From positions 15,841,306-15,905,305 of the forward strand of contig CM055110.1 of assembly GCA_029204225.1 (NCBI GenBank): DNA of 64,000 bases, written 5' to 3'. This stretch comes from Diphasiastrum complanatum (lineage: Eukaryota; Streptophyta; Lycopodiopsida; Lycopodiales; Lycopodiaceae). Made by a program: the position numbers and the translations under genes. Below are positions 48,517 through 59,889 of the stretch, piece after piece (position 1 is the stretch's first letter; every line of letters starts with the position of its first letter). The notes below the pieces were generated by a model, which was not told where the DNA came from, did no database searches, and worked only from the letters and a program-made list of their open reading frames with translations.

Positions 48517-50930
48517 AATTCTAAGTTTCCAATGAGATACATGCTTATGTCTGGAGTCTGAAAAGGCTTGGTCCTCCTGTTTTTTGTTTCATGTTCTTTT
48601 ACATGTCATATAGGACTATGATCCTAAATCATTTACTAAGTTCTGAAGTACCCTCATTATATTCACGTCCTCTGTAAAGAATCGTATAGTAACAAACTAC
48701 TTGTTTAATGAGCCCAGTTATATAGTACATCCGTTAATTGTGTGCAATGATAGTTCTTCCTCTGCCCATGTCTTCTAAAAAGTTTTTTTTTATTCCATTT
48801 TCTCTGAACTGACCCAGTCCACCAAAATTCATTAAATTGAGAACCAAATATTATGTTTCAATCATCATTCAGACAACGTCCAAAATTTAAATTCGGATTT
48901 TGATTTGGATATCTTTCTTTCTGATTCCTCATGATCACGACACTAGCAACCATTTCTTTCTTAAATGGATTCATAGGCAGACTCAAAACATCACAAATGC
49001 TCAATAAGAATCAACTCAGAATCAAAACAGCGCAGCTGCTCAATAAGACCAACTCATTGACAGATGTTGCATGACAGGTAAAGTTGGACAAAGACATAGA
49101 TATAGATCCCAAATCAAAACGAATACTTCATCTCAATTCTAGAGAAGAATCAAGTGATTCGAATTTGCTATTGAGTTTAGAGACCTTACAATAGAAACCC
49201 TGGACATGTGTAATTGAAACTTATCCAAAAACTAAGTAATCACCATAAAAGCGAAACAAAACCAGTTCTACAACTAAATGTCTGTCTTAAATTCTGTACT
49301 TGAAGATGCACACAGCTTTTAAAACAGAATTAACGCCCCACACCAGCAATTTCAAAAAGTACTCGGGATTAGTTTCTAAATCTGTTGTGTACAAAAAGTA
49401 GCCTTGTAACCTGTTCGTATTTGACTCCTGAGATGATACCAGTACTTCTAATACAAATAGAAAATGCTGAATTCAAGATTCTCACAAACCAGAAAATGAG
49501 TACCTCATTGTCTATCGTTAGTTCCTTTTAATTATGTCTTTTCAAAAATGCCTCCCTCATAATTTATTAGCTCTGCGCCAATAAGAGAACCCGATTAGTC
49601 ACTCTTGGAAAGTACATACTTGCAACACATGTGACAGGTATTGAAAAAGCACACTGGAAAGTACACATATTTTTTGACGATACTAGGCAAAGTCTCTTAT
49701 ATGTATGCTCCTTTAATCGTGTGACTGTTGATGTGCTTTAACTTACCAATTTCAGTAGTTTACAAGTTCTTCTTCAGCAATCGGGCTTACAACTGTTAAC
49801 ATCTTTAGATCATAGATTCCAGCAGTTAATAAGTTCTTTCTGACAAAAATTTCTTTCCGAGAACAAAATTGCAATACAAGAGCAAAAAACAAAGGCAAGC
49901 AAACTGAAACAATCTCCTCAGTCATAGCACTAGTGTATTCATTTACTGCACCCTTCCCAACAATAACGTGTTACACCGAAACTAGGTACAAGAAAACAAG
50001 TACAAGTTTCGTAGGTGGCACTAACAAACCTTGCTTCATCTTGTATACATACAGAAAATCCAACTTTACAATTAATAAAACTTTATATTAATGTTATGTA
50101 CTTCAAAAAAATTTGATATATACAATCTATTGCATATATCCATTAAATTGGTACATGACTCAGCAAACTTTCAAGCAATTGCTTGTATGTATTATACATT
50201 GCTACATGTTACTCAATATCTGAATTAGTACTATAACTATTAGGAAGCCACTTTTGACAGTTTCATATATTGCACTTTCAAGACAATGCAATTTCAATGC
50301 CAATTAACCAAAAAAAAGTCAAAAGATGCAAAAACATGAACAAACAAGAGATTTTGTATACAAGATAATTACGAGCTGCAACTATGGTATTCAAAAACAT
50401 GGCCCATAAAAAAAACTACATAAAATCAATTCAATACTAACATCTGATGGTATACAACATATATCAGTGCCAGTTTTCGGACTCCTTATACAAAAAACGG
50501 AAGGTGTGTTTTTGTACAAGGAATCAGAAATAGAAACATATTAATATAACCAAATTAATCTCTTCACATATAACCTTCTTTGTATTACGATTAAAACAAG
50601 AACCGTATTTTAATACTAATTTACATCAAATAATAAGAGCTCTAAATTCGTCGTTTGCATTCATAATTGAATAATAGAATGTACCTAATACCGATAGGGA
50701 TTCTAAATTCAAAAACCATAATTATGGTTTTTATTCTACTAGTTTTTAAAATTCATATTCGTCCTTCGTCATGTTACTAACATGTTTTTGCATTCCTTTT
50801 GCAGGTACCAAAAAATTGAACAGCATTTCTAATCACGAAACAACACTTTTTGATAAAATAAAACAATATAGCCACTCCAACAAACATTCAACTTTGATAC
50901 ATTTCTAAACCTTGTTTTCAGAAACAAAAT
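48517..50930. other. Helentron interior, AT-rich, nothing recognised
   Basis: No gene, repeat array or domain could be supported. It precedes the Rep coding unit and may hold its promoter. Confidence 0.35.
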
Positions 50931-51299
50931 ATGAGCACCGAAACAAATACTGCAACTTCACAACATTCTGATCTGAATAAGAAAAACATGACTTGGACAT
51001 CTGCCATGACAGATATACTAAAAACATTACTTGAAACTAACTCCAACTGTACTCGAAAACAAATTGCAACAAAATTTCAACAGATATTTCTTGAACTACC
51101 CCATACTACAAGAACTATATTTTATCGTATCAAAATATTTCAAAAACAACATAAAATTAACAAAAACTCTTTACCAACATGGACATGTGATATGACAAAT
51201 TATATCGAGCAACTTGTGCAACAAACACCGACATTATCCAAAAAAGATATTATCAATGAATTTCAAACAAAATTTTCTACTACAATAAAAAAACAATAG
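50931..51299 (+). pseudogene. Helentron N-terminal ORF with two Myb/SANT-like repeats
   Basis: The 122-codon frame begins MSTETNTATSQHS and has two similar segments, MTWTSAMTDILKTLLE...RKQIATKFQQIF and LPTWTCDMTNYIEQLVQ...KKDIINEFQTKF. Each has a Trp start, an amphipathic helix and a K-x-I-x-x-x-F helix, the layout of SANT/MADF-like DNA-binding folds. The frame stops just before the DUF6570-like frame, of which it is probably the N-terminus. A role in target or end recognition is inference. Confidence 0.5.
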
Positions 51300-51407
51300 T
51301 ATTTTATATCGTATACGAAAAGCATATAGTAATCATAAACATTTACACAATCCACTTGTTACGAATACTAATAACTCCTCTCCGAAACCAAAATTCAAGA
51401 AACAATA

Positions 51408-52283
51408 TTGGACCCGATCTTCATTATTAGTTATCAAACAATTAATTTTGCAACATCCTACACCATCAGCAAGACAACTCATGGCTCAATTTCAAATATG
51501 CATCCAAATGCAACATGTACAAAACTTAGTATTTTAAATGGAATCACACGGACTCGACATCATATACTACGTAACAAAACCCAAATCACAAATTTCAACT
51601 CAAAAACTGCCAATCAAATTGCCAAACAGCTTGACCATCGTAACTCGATTTTAATAAAATATTACGCACGTATTGAAGATGCTCCGCTTTATCCGTGTAT
51701 CAGTTGCGAGTCCATCTGCTTTTATTTTCAAACTCATACTACAAATGCTGAAAACATAAATTTTGTAAAAACATTCAAAAACATCCCTTCCAATCTATAT
51801 AAAAATAACATTTTTTACATATGCAAAGATTGTAGAAAATATGTACTAGAAAACAAAGTCCCCAAATTTTTAACGCCTATAAATATTTGTTTAAATGCTG
51901 AAATACCTTCAACTACAATACTCAATGAATTAGAAGAACGTCTACTAGCTCCTAGAATTGCATTTTTACAAATGCGTGAATTAGCACATCAAGGACAACT
52001 TGGAGCAACCGGAAGCATTATAAACGTACTTGCTAATCTTAACAAAATATAGAACATGCTACCCCGTTTTATTGACGATGACAGTGCTATGATTATTGGT
52101 CTTAAAAGAAAGCTTGAATACAAAACAAATTACATGATTGGTAAAGTCCGACCCATAAAACTAATGGCTGCTCTTATTGATCTTTCCAAAACACCATTGT
52201 ACGAAAAACTACGCATTGAAATTAATCATTCATGGAAAACATACTTTGACAACTCAACATACAAATTCATTGACCATAGATGA
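51408..52283 (+). pseudogene. Helentron DUF6570-like zinc-binding region upstream of Rep
   Basis: The frame 51408-52052 has YPCISCESICFYF and FYICKDCRKYV, a CxxC...CxxC pair, then ELEERLLAPRIAFLQMRELA and GATGSIINVLANL, which is the conserved core of the DUF6570 region preceding Rep in many Helitrons. After one stop it continues at 52056 with LPRFIDDDSAMIIGLKRKLE. It is collinear with the Rep frame that follows, so a single large Rep-helicase protein is broken here by stops and frameshifts. Confidence 0.75.
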
Positions 52284-54010
52284 ATCTAGAAGTTACGAAA
52301 TTAATAATGAAGAAGATGCCATAGATGACACGTTGATACATCCATTTACAGGTAATGAATATGTTATCGATTATGAACAGTGTTACAAAACTATTGCTCC
52401 TTGTGAAGGTCAAAATCCTATTGGAATATTTCAAGATCCATATGTTGAAGAACTTAATTACCCGACTCTATATTTTGGATCCCGCCGCAGAATACCAAGT
52501 TCTGATAAATATACATACCAACAGATCGCAAAATGGGAACTACTGCATTATAAACACAAATTTGCACAACATACAACAAGCCTATTTTTTAAAGCAATCA
52601 AAATACTTATTCAACAAGTACTTAGTTCTATTTGGATAAGATTAAGAAAAGGCACACTCCAACATAAGAAACTGACAGCAAAAGACATAATTCATGATAC
52701 AAATATTGAACAAATACTACAATCTAATTTAGGCTACCGAGATTTTGATCATGTTTGCACATCGCCTGATTATAAATACAAATTACGTAAAACTGTTTTC
52801 GCGATGATGCGACAACTAGCTCCACCAACATTTTTCATAACATTATCTTCGGCCGAACAAAGATGGTCATTGCTCATGTATTGCTTGCAAAAATTAAATT
52901 CAAACATTCTGCAATGTGACACATACAAAAATGAAAATGAGTTTTCTAGAAACTTAATCAAACATGATCCAACAACATGTGCAAGATACTATATCATGAA
53001 GATTAATGTGCTACACACATTGATACTTAAAACAACAAATATTTTGGGAAAAATTAAAGATTACTTTTTTGTCACCGAATTTCAAAATCGTGGTAGTCAA
53101 CATGAACATGGACTATTATGGCTTGCAAATGCACCAATCTATGGTAAAAATTCAGAATTCGAAATCACGGAATTTATTGATATGTACATTTCATGTGATA
53201 GTAAAAAACTCAGTATAGAAAATGTAGATATACAAACTCACCATCATCGACCAACTTGTTATAAAACTCGAGTTTCCAGACAATGTTGCTTTCATTATCC
53301 ACGACCGCCAATGCCATGCACCAGTATTTTGCATCCATATTCAGAAACAGAAACACATACCAAAAACCTTTACCAAAATCTATCTCGTGTTATCAGAGAA
53401 AAATTAAACTGTAATTTTAGTAAAACATGCAAATTTTTTGTCGTGGCTTACTGCAGTAGGGATACCGCTTTCTGATTACATAAAAGCTATACGGAGTACC
53501 TTAAAAAAAACTAACAATATTCCTAGAACGCAATCCAACAGACATATACACAAACAATTTCAATCCATCTATAAGTCAACTTTGGAATGCAAATACGGAT
53601 TTGCAATATATTCTTGATCCATATGCAGCTGCAAGTTATTGTACATCATATTTGACAAAAAATGATACTTCACTTTTGCGTGCATTTACACAATCTTTGT
53701 TCCAAAATGTAGATACATTCACAAGATTAAAAAACATGGGATCCGCATTTTTAAATGCGCACCAAATGAGTGCACAACTTGCATCATTTATTGTGTTATC
53801 ATTACCTCTACATGCTTGCACACGAACATTTACATTTATCAATACAAATCCAGAACCAACACGAGCATTTGTTTTAAAAAAAAAAAGGATTTGCAATTTC
53901 TTCATCCCGATTCAACAGATATAAGATATCCAACCAAAATTGAAAAATATGTTTGTCGACCTGCTGACTCAAACCTTTGTTTAGCAGAATTCATTTCTGC
54001 ATATCAACTA
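52177..54010 (+). pseudogene. Helentron HUH Rep nuclease domain
   Basis: The frame 52177-53475 (432 aa) matches the Helitron-like N domain: MMRQLAPPTFFITLSSAEQR, DYFFVTEFQNRGSQHEHGLL (the metal-binding HxH is HEH) and HRPTCYKTRVSRQCCFHYPR. A one-base frameshift near 53475 leads to ILDPYAAASYCTSYLTKND (53600-53660) carrying the two catalytic tyrosines (Y-C-T-S-Y-L-T-K), then MGSAFLNAHQMSAQLASFIV. Rep would nick the element end, become joined to DNA through tyrosine and start rolling-circle replication. All key residues remain but the frame is broken. Confidence 0.88.
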
Positions 54011-54125
54011 ACATCATTCCATATATACAAATGTTAGAAATGTCAATTACAACGAACATAAAGATCTTGACAATTTTTATTGAGAACAACTGCTTCTATA
54101 TAATCCATTTTAGATATCTGAAAAC

Positions 54126-54597
54126 ATGTTAATAGAATCACATTCATCATACAAAGATGCATATGATGCAAATTATGACACAATACAAAACAACAAACAG
54201 AAACTCAATTTTAATCCAAAAACAAATACATCTGCACATTTTAATTGGGAAGATCTTGAAAACAGTTCATCAAATACTGAAACAATCAAATCAAAATTTG
54301 CACACTCATGACACGCACAATAACTATGATTTAGAACTTGAACTCCCAAACCATAAAAAAATATCACACAAACAAACAAATCGATATGGATCCAAAACTA
54401 ACATACAAAATCATGAATCAAGATACATATTATCGTGAACTTGCAAAACTCAATCATGAACAACAGCTACTTTTCGATGACATAATGCATAAAAAACGTA
54501 CAAATAAAAGAAATCAGATTCACTTATTCTTGACTGGCAGTGCTGGTACTAGAAAAACATTTACTTTACTTCTTCTCTTGCAAAGCTTAGTTAGAGA
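54126..54597 (+). pseudogene. PIF1-like helicase N-terminus, up to Walker A
   Basis: LNHEQQLLFDDIMHKKRTNK leads into IHLFLTGSAGTRKTFTLLLL, the helicase motif I. The Walker A should be GxxGxGKT; here it reads GSAGTRKT with Gly changed to Arg. Homology ends after LQSLVRE at about 54595. The remaining helicase motifs from motif IV on are found on the other strand at 44925-43345; motifs Ia to III are missing altogether. Confidence 0.82.
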
Positions 54598-55065
54598 GAG
54601 AGAATGTGGTGCCTGTTCATATGAAGAACTAATGTTTGAGCCAAGCCATGACTGTTTATATACTGGAAACTGAACTTTTCAATCACAACTACTTTCGAAC
54701 ATACTTTCCAGACTTTTCAGGAGAGAAACGTTAGCTGGCATTAAGCCCGATCCCGACGTTGATGCTTTTCTAAAAGTGAGATGTCTATGGATGTAAAGGA
54801 TTGTGATCTTTGAGATTGCTCACATTATGAACAAGATTCAAGACCACATTTTCAGTTACCAGCTCAAATTCGTCCATGAATGTGTTTAACTTCAGACATC
54901 TCTTCTTTCAACTCCTTCCTGATCCCTCTATGTTCATTCTGCTTCAATTTTTTATTACCGGGTGGTTGGTTGCATTGATCAGACAAGTGTAGTGCAGGGC
55001 CAAGAAACTAGCATTATGACAGATCACGTTTTAAAGGTTTGTGGCCTTGGTATACTTTTTGGGAA
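54598..55065 (+). pseudogene. Captured PDR-type ABCG transporter fragment, part 1
   Basis: Immediately after the helicase breakpoint the sequence resembles the first nucleotide-binding half of plant pleiotropic drug resistance transporters. Exon 54721-54775 reads RETLAGIKPDPDVDAFLK, bounded by CTTTTCAG and GTGAG. Exon from 54983 reads TSVVQGQETSIMTDHVLK, preceded by TTGATCAG. A weaker match (ECGACSYEELM) at 54601-54635 may be the preceding exon and stays in frame with the helicase remnant. Retained intron-like gaps show capture at DNA level. PDR proteins are plasma-membrane exporters; this piece is not functional. Confidence 0.8.
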
Positions 55066-56387
55066 ACAGTGGTTTGATTATCTAGCAAGTGACCTTTGTT
55101 TGACAGCATCAACCAGGTATTTGCATATTATGCAGTATAACATGCTACCTCACTTCCGCTGGTTCATCTTTCCTGGAGTGCAGCTCCCAAGGCTTCACAT
55201 TTGTCAAATCACAACTACAAATAAGCCTGCCACAATCTTGCATAGCTCATATTAGACAAGTTAAGGCTAAGTTTTAATAGCATATTTCAGAAGATCATAT
55301 TTTGTTCTTGATTTATACGACCAAAAAAGTTTTACCTCCAATGTGTGTTTTGTCATAACTCCCATCTCATAAACAAATTATTCTGTTTAAATATTGTAGC
55401 TCTCATACATGATACAATAAACTGACTCTAGCCTTGAGTATGAATAGAGTGACAAGTATTTAAAAGTTCATACTAGAACACAAAATGTCCAATTTTTTGG
55501 CATTAAACAAGTTGCTTCTATCTAACAATGTTGAGTGAGATATTATATTCAATATAAGGTGATAAAGTTACCAATGCATAAATTATGAAAGATCGAGCTT
55601 TCTCAAGCGGCTGCAAAGAGAATAACCACATGAAAAAGACACTAAACTAATTTCTTCCGCATAACAATGATGTGTGGGCCACAAGATCAAGCGAGAATTA
55701 TGTAGGAAAACTCGTGAATTTAAACTCTTCATATAGTCACTGTTTTTGGTCATTTTGTCATACTAGGTCCCTACTCCCTATTCCCTACCTTGTCATTAAG
55801 TGGTAGAGAACTTATGACGAGACAATTGTTTAGAGACAAGGATGTGAGGCTAAGAAATTTGCAATTCTAAGGAATAGAGATTATAAAGAGTGAGTTGCTG
55901 AAAGGCAGAGATGTTAGGCTAAGAGACTTGCAATCAAGCAACTACGACGATGGAATTAGTGACAGAGACAATGGGATGAGCAAAAGTGGCAGCAAAAACA
56001 AAGCAAGGACCAATGGTAAAAAAGATCCACACATAAGATCCAGTCAGAGAATGCGTTAAGTGCAAGAATGTTGTGGTTGAGGCATTGGCATAGGACACGA
56101 CAACTAAATAGGATGGTATAGATGAGGTATTGGTGCCAATTTGGTAGCTGCACATGATGTTATGGTGGCTATACATGATATTTCAAATAAGGTAGAGGTT
56201 CAGAAAGTTTGTGATCTAGGACAGAAATGTATTGATGAGATAGAGACTTATTCAGATGGGATAGACAATCATCATGGAGTATTAAAGATGAGATAGAGAA
56301 TGATATTCCATATATAAGATAGCAGATCGTAATACAGCACTGGAAGATTCAAATCAAACTGGCAAAAGGTTCATTCTGGTTTTCTCA
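55066..56387. other. Degraded intron-like or inserted sequence between PDR pieces
   Basis: About 1.3 kb between two PDR segments without recognised coding. Part may be original intron, part later insertion. A frame at 55934-56176 (minus) shows no domain. Confidence 0.4.
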
Positions 56388-56672
56388 CCAAAATTGGCAG
56401 ATGAGGCAGAGGTGGTCACTCAGGAAAAATGCTCGTGGTACCAGGAAAAGCCCTTTCTATGGATGAAATCTCCACTGGGTTGGATAGTTCAACGACTTTC
56501 CAGATTGTCAAATGTTTAAGATAGTCTGTTCATGTCATGGATGGGACCATGGTGGTTTCACTGCTCCAGCCCGCACCAGAGACTTTTGAACTTTTTGATG
56601 ATATCAGACCTCTTTCAGAAAGTCAGCTGGTCTATCAAGGGCCACATGTCAACCCTATTAGCATGTTTCAGT
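56388..56672 (+). pseudogene. Captured PDR-type ABCG transporter fragment, part 2 (Walker B and H-loop)
   Basis: The frame reads [59 protein letters not shown] and [11 protein letters not shown]. This is the Walker B (LxMDEIS), D-loop (STGLDSST) and downstream region of NBD1 in PDR transporters. The ABC signature (ISGGQ) that should precede it is decayed and holds a stop. It is on the same strand and in the same order as part 1, so both come from one captured gene. Confidence 0.88.
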
Positions 56673-57460
56673 AAACAAATTTTCAAAAAGCTTTGCAAGT
56701 TTCATTCTGGCGAAAACATTGCACAAGAGTTGTGAAAACGTGTTGACAGATCAATGAGTCATTCTGCAGCACTAGTCACTAAAAATATGCTCTAAGTAAT
56801 TGGGAGCTGTTTCTAGCTTGCTTTTCAAGGCGAACACCTTTTAATGAAGCGGAACTCATAAATATGGCGAGACTGTACATAGTATGGCGAGACCCATAAA
56901 TATGTGACTCTTGATAGCTAGATCGTGCTATTTGAAAATGTTCTTCCTAGGCTATTTGTATGAGTCAATCAGATTTCGATGCATTTTGCTTTCTTCTGGA
57001 GTTGGCGATTGTTGCAAAAAACAGAACGACAGTATTCTTTTGGACAAAAATAAAGAAGCCCACTCTATTGACCACACCTGGGACAATGAAATAAACAAAA
57101 ACAGTTTCTGAAATTTGCAACATCAGAAATAAAACTTCGTAACGTTGACCATGAGAATCAGAATACGCACACTTGCAAGAGAAACACGCTTACTTGTCAA
57201 CACCGACAATCTGCAATTTTTTGAACAAAGAAGAGCTGTCATCGGCCACATAAATCTTCGAACAGAACGTAGGCAAGATTTCGACGATCAGAACAGCTAC
57301 GCAACAGCGCGTCAGTGAAACTCTTTTTGAAGTCGCATGAAACCGTAGACCATGAAATTGCACAGACCATGAAATTGCAGCCCGAACACTTTGATGTTGT
57401 CGCAAAACAGCCATTCCCTTCGTCTGCCAGAAACAAAACAAATCTTCGTCTCCAACGGAA

Positions 57461-57798
57461 CCGTGGCATGCAGCGACAACCAGGACCCTGTAAATGGCAA
57501 GAAACGTGGTACAGGAGGCCATGTGTGAACCAACAAAGAATTAAAAAAAAATGGCATTCCTTAATCAAAATAAATATAAATATTTGAAATAGAATAAAAA
57601 AAAAAGAAAAAGCAATAGCCATGAAAAACCCATAAAAATAGCCAATTTATTTAAAATTGCCACATGTCTAACTCACAAAAATCGAAAATACAAAAAGAAA
57701 AAAATTTTATTCATGTCTTTTAAATCAAGTCCACAACACAAGCAGGTCAATCTTTCACATGAATGCTAAGTCCCCCTTGCAAAGCAAGGCAGGGCCAA
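57461..57798 (-). repeat. Helentron 5' terminal block, copy 1 (element 1)
   Basis: Direct repeat of 61538-61869. Shared landmarks are CCGTGGCATGCA, AAGAAAAAGCAATAG, CAATTTATTT, CACAAGCARGTCAAT, ATGAATGCTAAGTCC and GCAAGGCAGGGCCAA at the right end. On minus it begins TTGGCCCTGCCTTGC. The next base to the right starts the 3' end of element 2. Confidence 0.75.
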
Positions 57799-57920
57799 CA
57801 AGTGCATTGTGGCAAGCCACATTGCCTTTGCAATATGTGCTAAACTGCACTTTGTTTTTTTAATGTTTTTTATGAATCACACATGTAATATATTGGTGAA
57901 TGATTTGATCGATAAGCGTA
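57797..57920 (-). repeat. Helentron 3' terminal block, copy 2 (element 2)
   Basis: Matches 43271-43392. The hairpin stem GTGGCTTGCCAC is kept; the adjacent inverted-repeat motif is partly deleted (TTGCAAAGGCAATG instead of TTGCAAAGGCAGGGCCTTG). Confidence 0.78.
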
Positions 57921-57983
57921 CAAGCGCACTTAGATTCAAATAGATAAAAAATGTGATTAAAAATTGGCTAGAACTAGAAAGAA

Positions 57984-58394
57984 TTAAGAGGTATGGTCAA
58001 GGAAGGTGGCATCTATGACAATTATTGTGCAATGTACCGTTTTTTGCCAACTCTCTAGATGATATGCTTGTGCATGACTTGCATATAGACTAAATTTGAG
58101 TACCAAGTTATACCACTTGCAACAAACATGTATGAGAGTAAGATTTGTACATGTAACCTTTGTGATATTTAAAGATATCCACATCATTATTTTCTTGACA
58201 CTTCTGATTGTCCTCTTGCGACAAAGCTTTCTTTGGATCTTGTATGTGCACTTATGGCCAATTATCAATGATCTAGGCAATGTGTTTGAAATATCTATTG
58301 TATTGGACAAATAAACTTCAAAAGTATTCAAAAAACTTGAAAATCTCTTATAATAATTAATCTTTATCCATAAGCCCCTTTGTATAACTACCAC
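57984..58394 (-). other. Unassigned 136-codon open frame
   Basis: The frame contains TRNA-unrelated sequence ending VHCTIIVIDATFLDHTS, which slightly resembles the start of a MULE transposase core (VVDGTFL). The rest does not support it. It lies between the 3' end of element 2 and the tubulin pseudogene. Confidence 0.2.
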
Positions 58395-58775
58395 TTGATT
58401 AGGCTCTTCTGGATTTGGAATTGTTTGGTTTGAGAGAGGTTTGGCACATGATATTGTGACACTACCATGCGTGCAACATCAAATGCCCTATCACCTAACT
58501 AGCAACCATGACGTCTTTGATCAAAGTATGCTTTAAATGAATATTTAAAGTAAATAAAAAATCAAATTCAAAGAAAGTTTACGAGCGCAATCACCAACAA
58601 ATGACAATTTGGACTACCAAAAAACATCTCGGCATATCTCCAATCTCTTGAAGAGTAGAATATTAATATTTGTTAAGATCAATAAAGAAAACTATAAGCA
58701 CTTGGAATATGTTATTGAGAAAAACAAAAGGTTGTTAAACTTCAATACATAAGTTTTTTTTTCCTGAATAGATTC

Positions 58776-59825
58776 TCAAATATATAGCGGTACTTCAGCG
58801 TCACTAGTGGATTTGGAAATCATGCAGACTGCTCTTTGCACCTTTGCTAGATCACCTCCTGGAACTACTGCAAGAGGCTGGTAGTTGATTCCACATTTGA
58901 ATCCTATAGGACACCAGTCCACGAATTGGATTATAGTCCTCTTGGTGTTATTATTCTCACTACAATGCTCACATCTTTTGGAACCACATCTCCACGATAC
59001 ATCAGACTGCAAGCCATATATTGGTTATGGTGAGGATCACAATTTGCTATCATGGGAAAAAGGTTCAAAGGCAATGCTTATATAATCTCAGCAACTGAGA
59101 GCTGCTCATGATAAGCTTTTTAAGCTGATATCACAGGAGCATACAACGAAAGCATAAAATGGATTTGAGGGTAAGGAACCAAGTTGGTCTGAAATTCAGT
59201 TATGTCTACGTTGAGAGCTCTATCAAATCGAAGAGACGCTATCAAAGATGATATAACCTGCGAGACTAGTCAGTTGATGTTGACAGAACACTATTGTAAG
59301 GCTTGCAGAGATGGATAGACTGTGAAACCAAGCTTGGATTTCTTGCCATAATCAACAGATAAGACGCTCAAGAAACATTAAAGGTCCAAGACGGGATCCT
59401 ATGCCACCTCCAACAGCACTAAATACGAGAAAGCCTTGCAGCCCAGTGCAATTGTCTCCCAATTTCTTAGTGTGGTCCAAACAAATTAGATCCACAACGT
59501 CCTTACCAATTGTATAATGACCCCTGGCAAAGTTGTTTGCCGCATCTTCTTTGCCACTTATAAGTTTCTCTTTGAAATAGCTGACGATAGGTACTAGTAC
59601 GTACTTCATGTACGACAGTTGGTTCCAGATCAAGAAAACAGACCTCGACACATGCTTTCTTGTTCTAGTTTCACTGGAAAATGTGTTGAAGGCATCATCT
59701 CCATCTCCAACAGTCTTATCATTGGGCATCTGCGCACCAGGCTGAATTCATGCTCCGAGCAGTATAATTCCCAGCAAGCATTCCCAACCTGGATGTTTGT
59801 CTGGCCAATATGGATCTAGATGCAC
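58776..59825 (-). pseudogene. Alpha-tubulin pseudogene
   Basis: Reads from about residue 8 ([18 protein letters not shown]) through [37 protein letters not shown] and [17 protein letters not shown], then DYGKKSKLGFTVYPSLQ. After a deletion of about 60 codons come [74 protein letters not shown] and [19 protein letters not shown]. The last 60 or so residues are missing. There are several frameshifts and stops, and GTP-binding GGGTGSG is changed to GGGIGSR. I see no introns, which hints at a retrocopy, though plant tubulin intron positions are from memory. No functional tubulin can be made. Confidence 0.93.
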
Positions 59826-59889
59826 TGTCCCAATTTTCAAAAGCAGTAACTAAGCATCGACCTGCTTTTTCTTCCTCTATCAGCAATAA

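Larger units (their letters stand above)
43271..57798 (-). mobile_element. Helentron/Helitron2-type transposon 1 (autonomous relic, 14.5 kb)
   Basis: Bounded on the left by a 3' end shared with 57797-57920 and on the right by a 5' end shared with 61538-61869. On minus the 5' terminus reads TTGGCCCTGCCTTGC. Near the 3' end the inverse motif GCAAAGGCAGGGCC is followed by a perfect hairpin (TTGTGGC-TT-GCCACAA) and a short tail, an asymmetric terminal inverted repeat. Inside are Rep, PIF1 helicase, endonuclease and RPA-like genes plus captured host fragments. The Rep/helicase start (plus) and helicase end/endonuclease (minus) are in opposite orientation, explained by one inversion of about 44.93-54.59 kb. 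All genes are broken. Confidence 0.7.

Noticed and set aside
53816-54037. Separate small gene after the Rep frame
   Set aside because: It is the continuation of the Helentron Rep protein in a shifted frame and not an independent gene.
57190-57622. Cys-rich minus frames as defensin-like genes
   Set aside because: Overlapping frames at the Helentron 5' end with no signal peptide and no conserved cysteine spacing.
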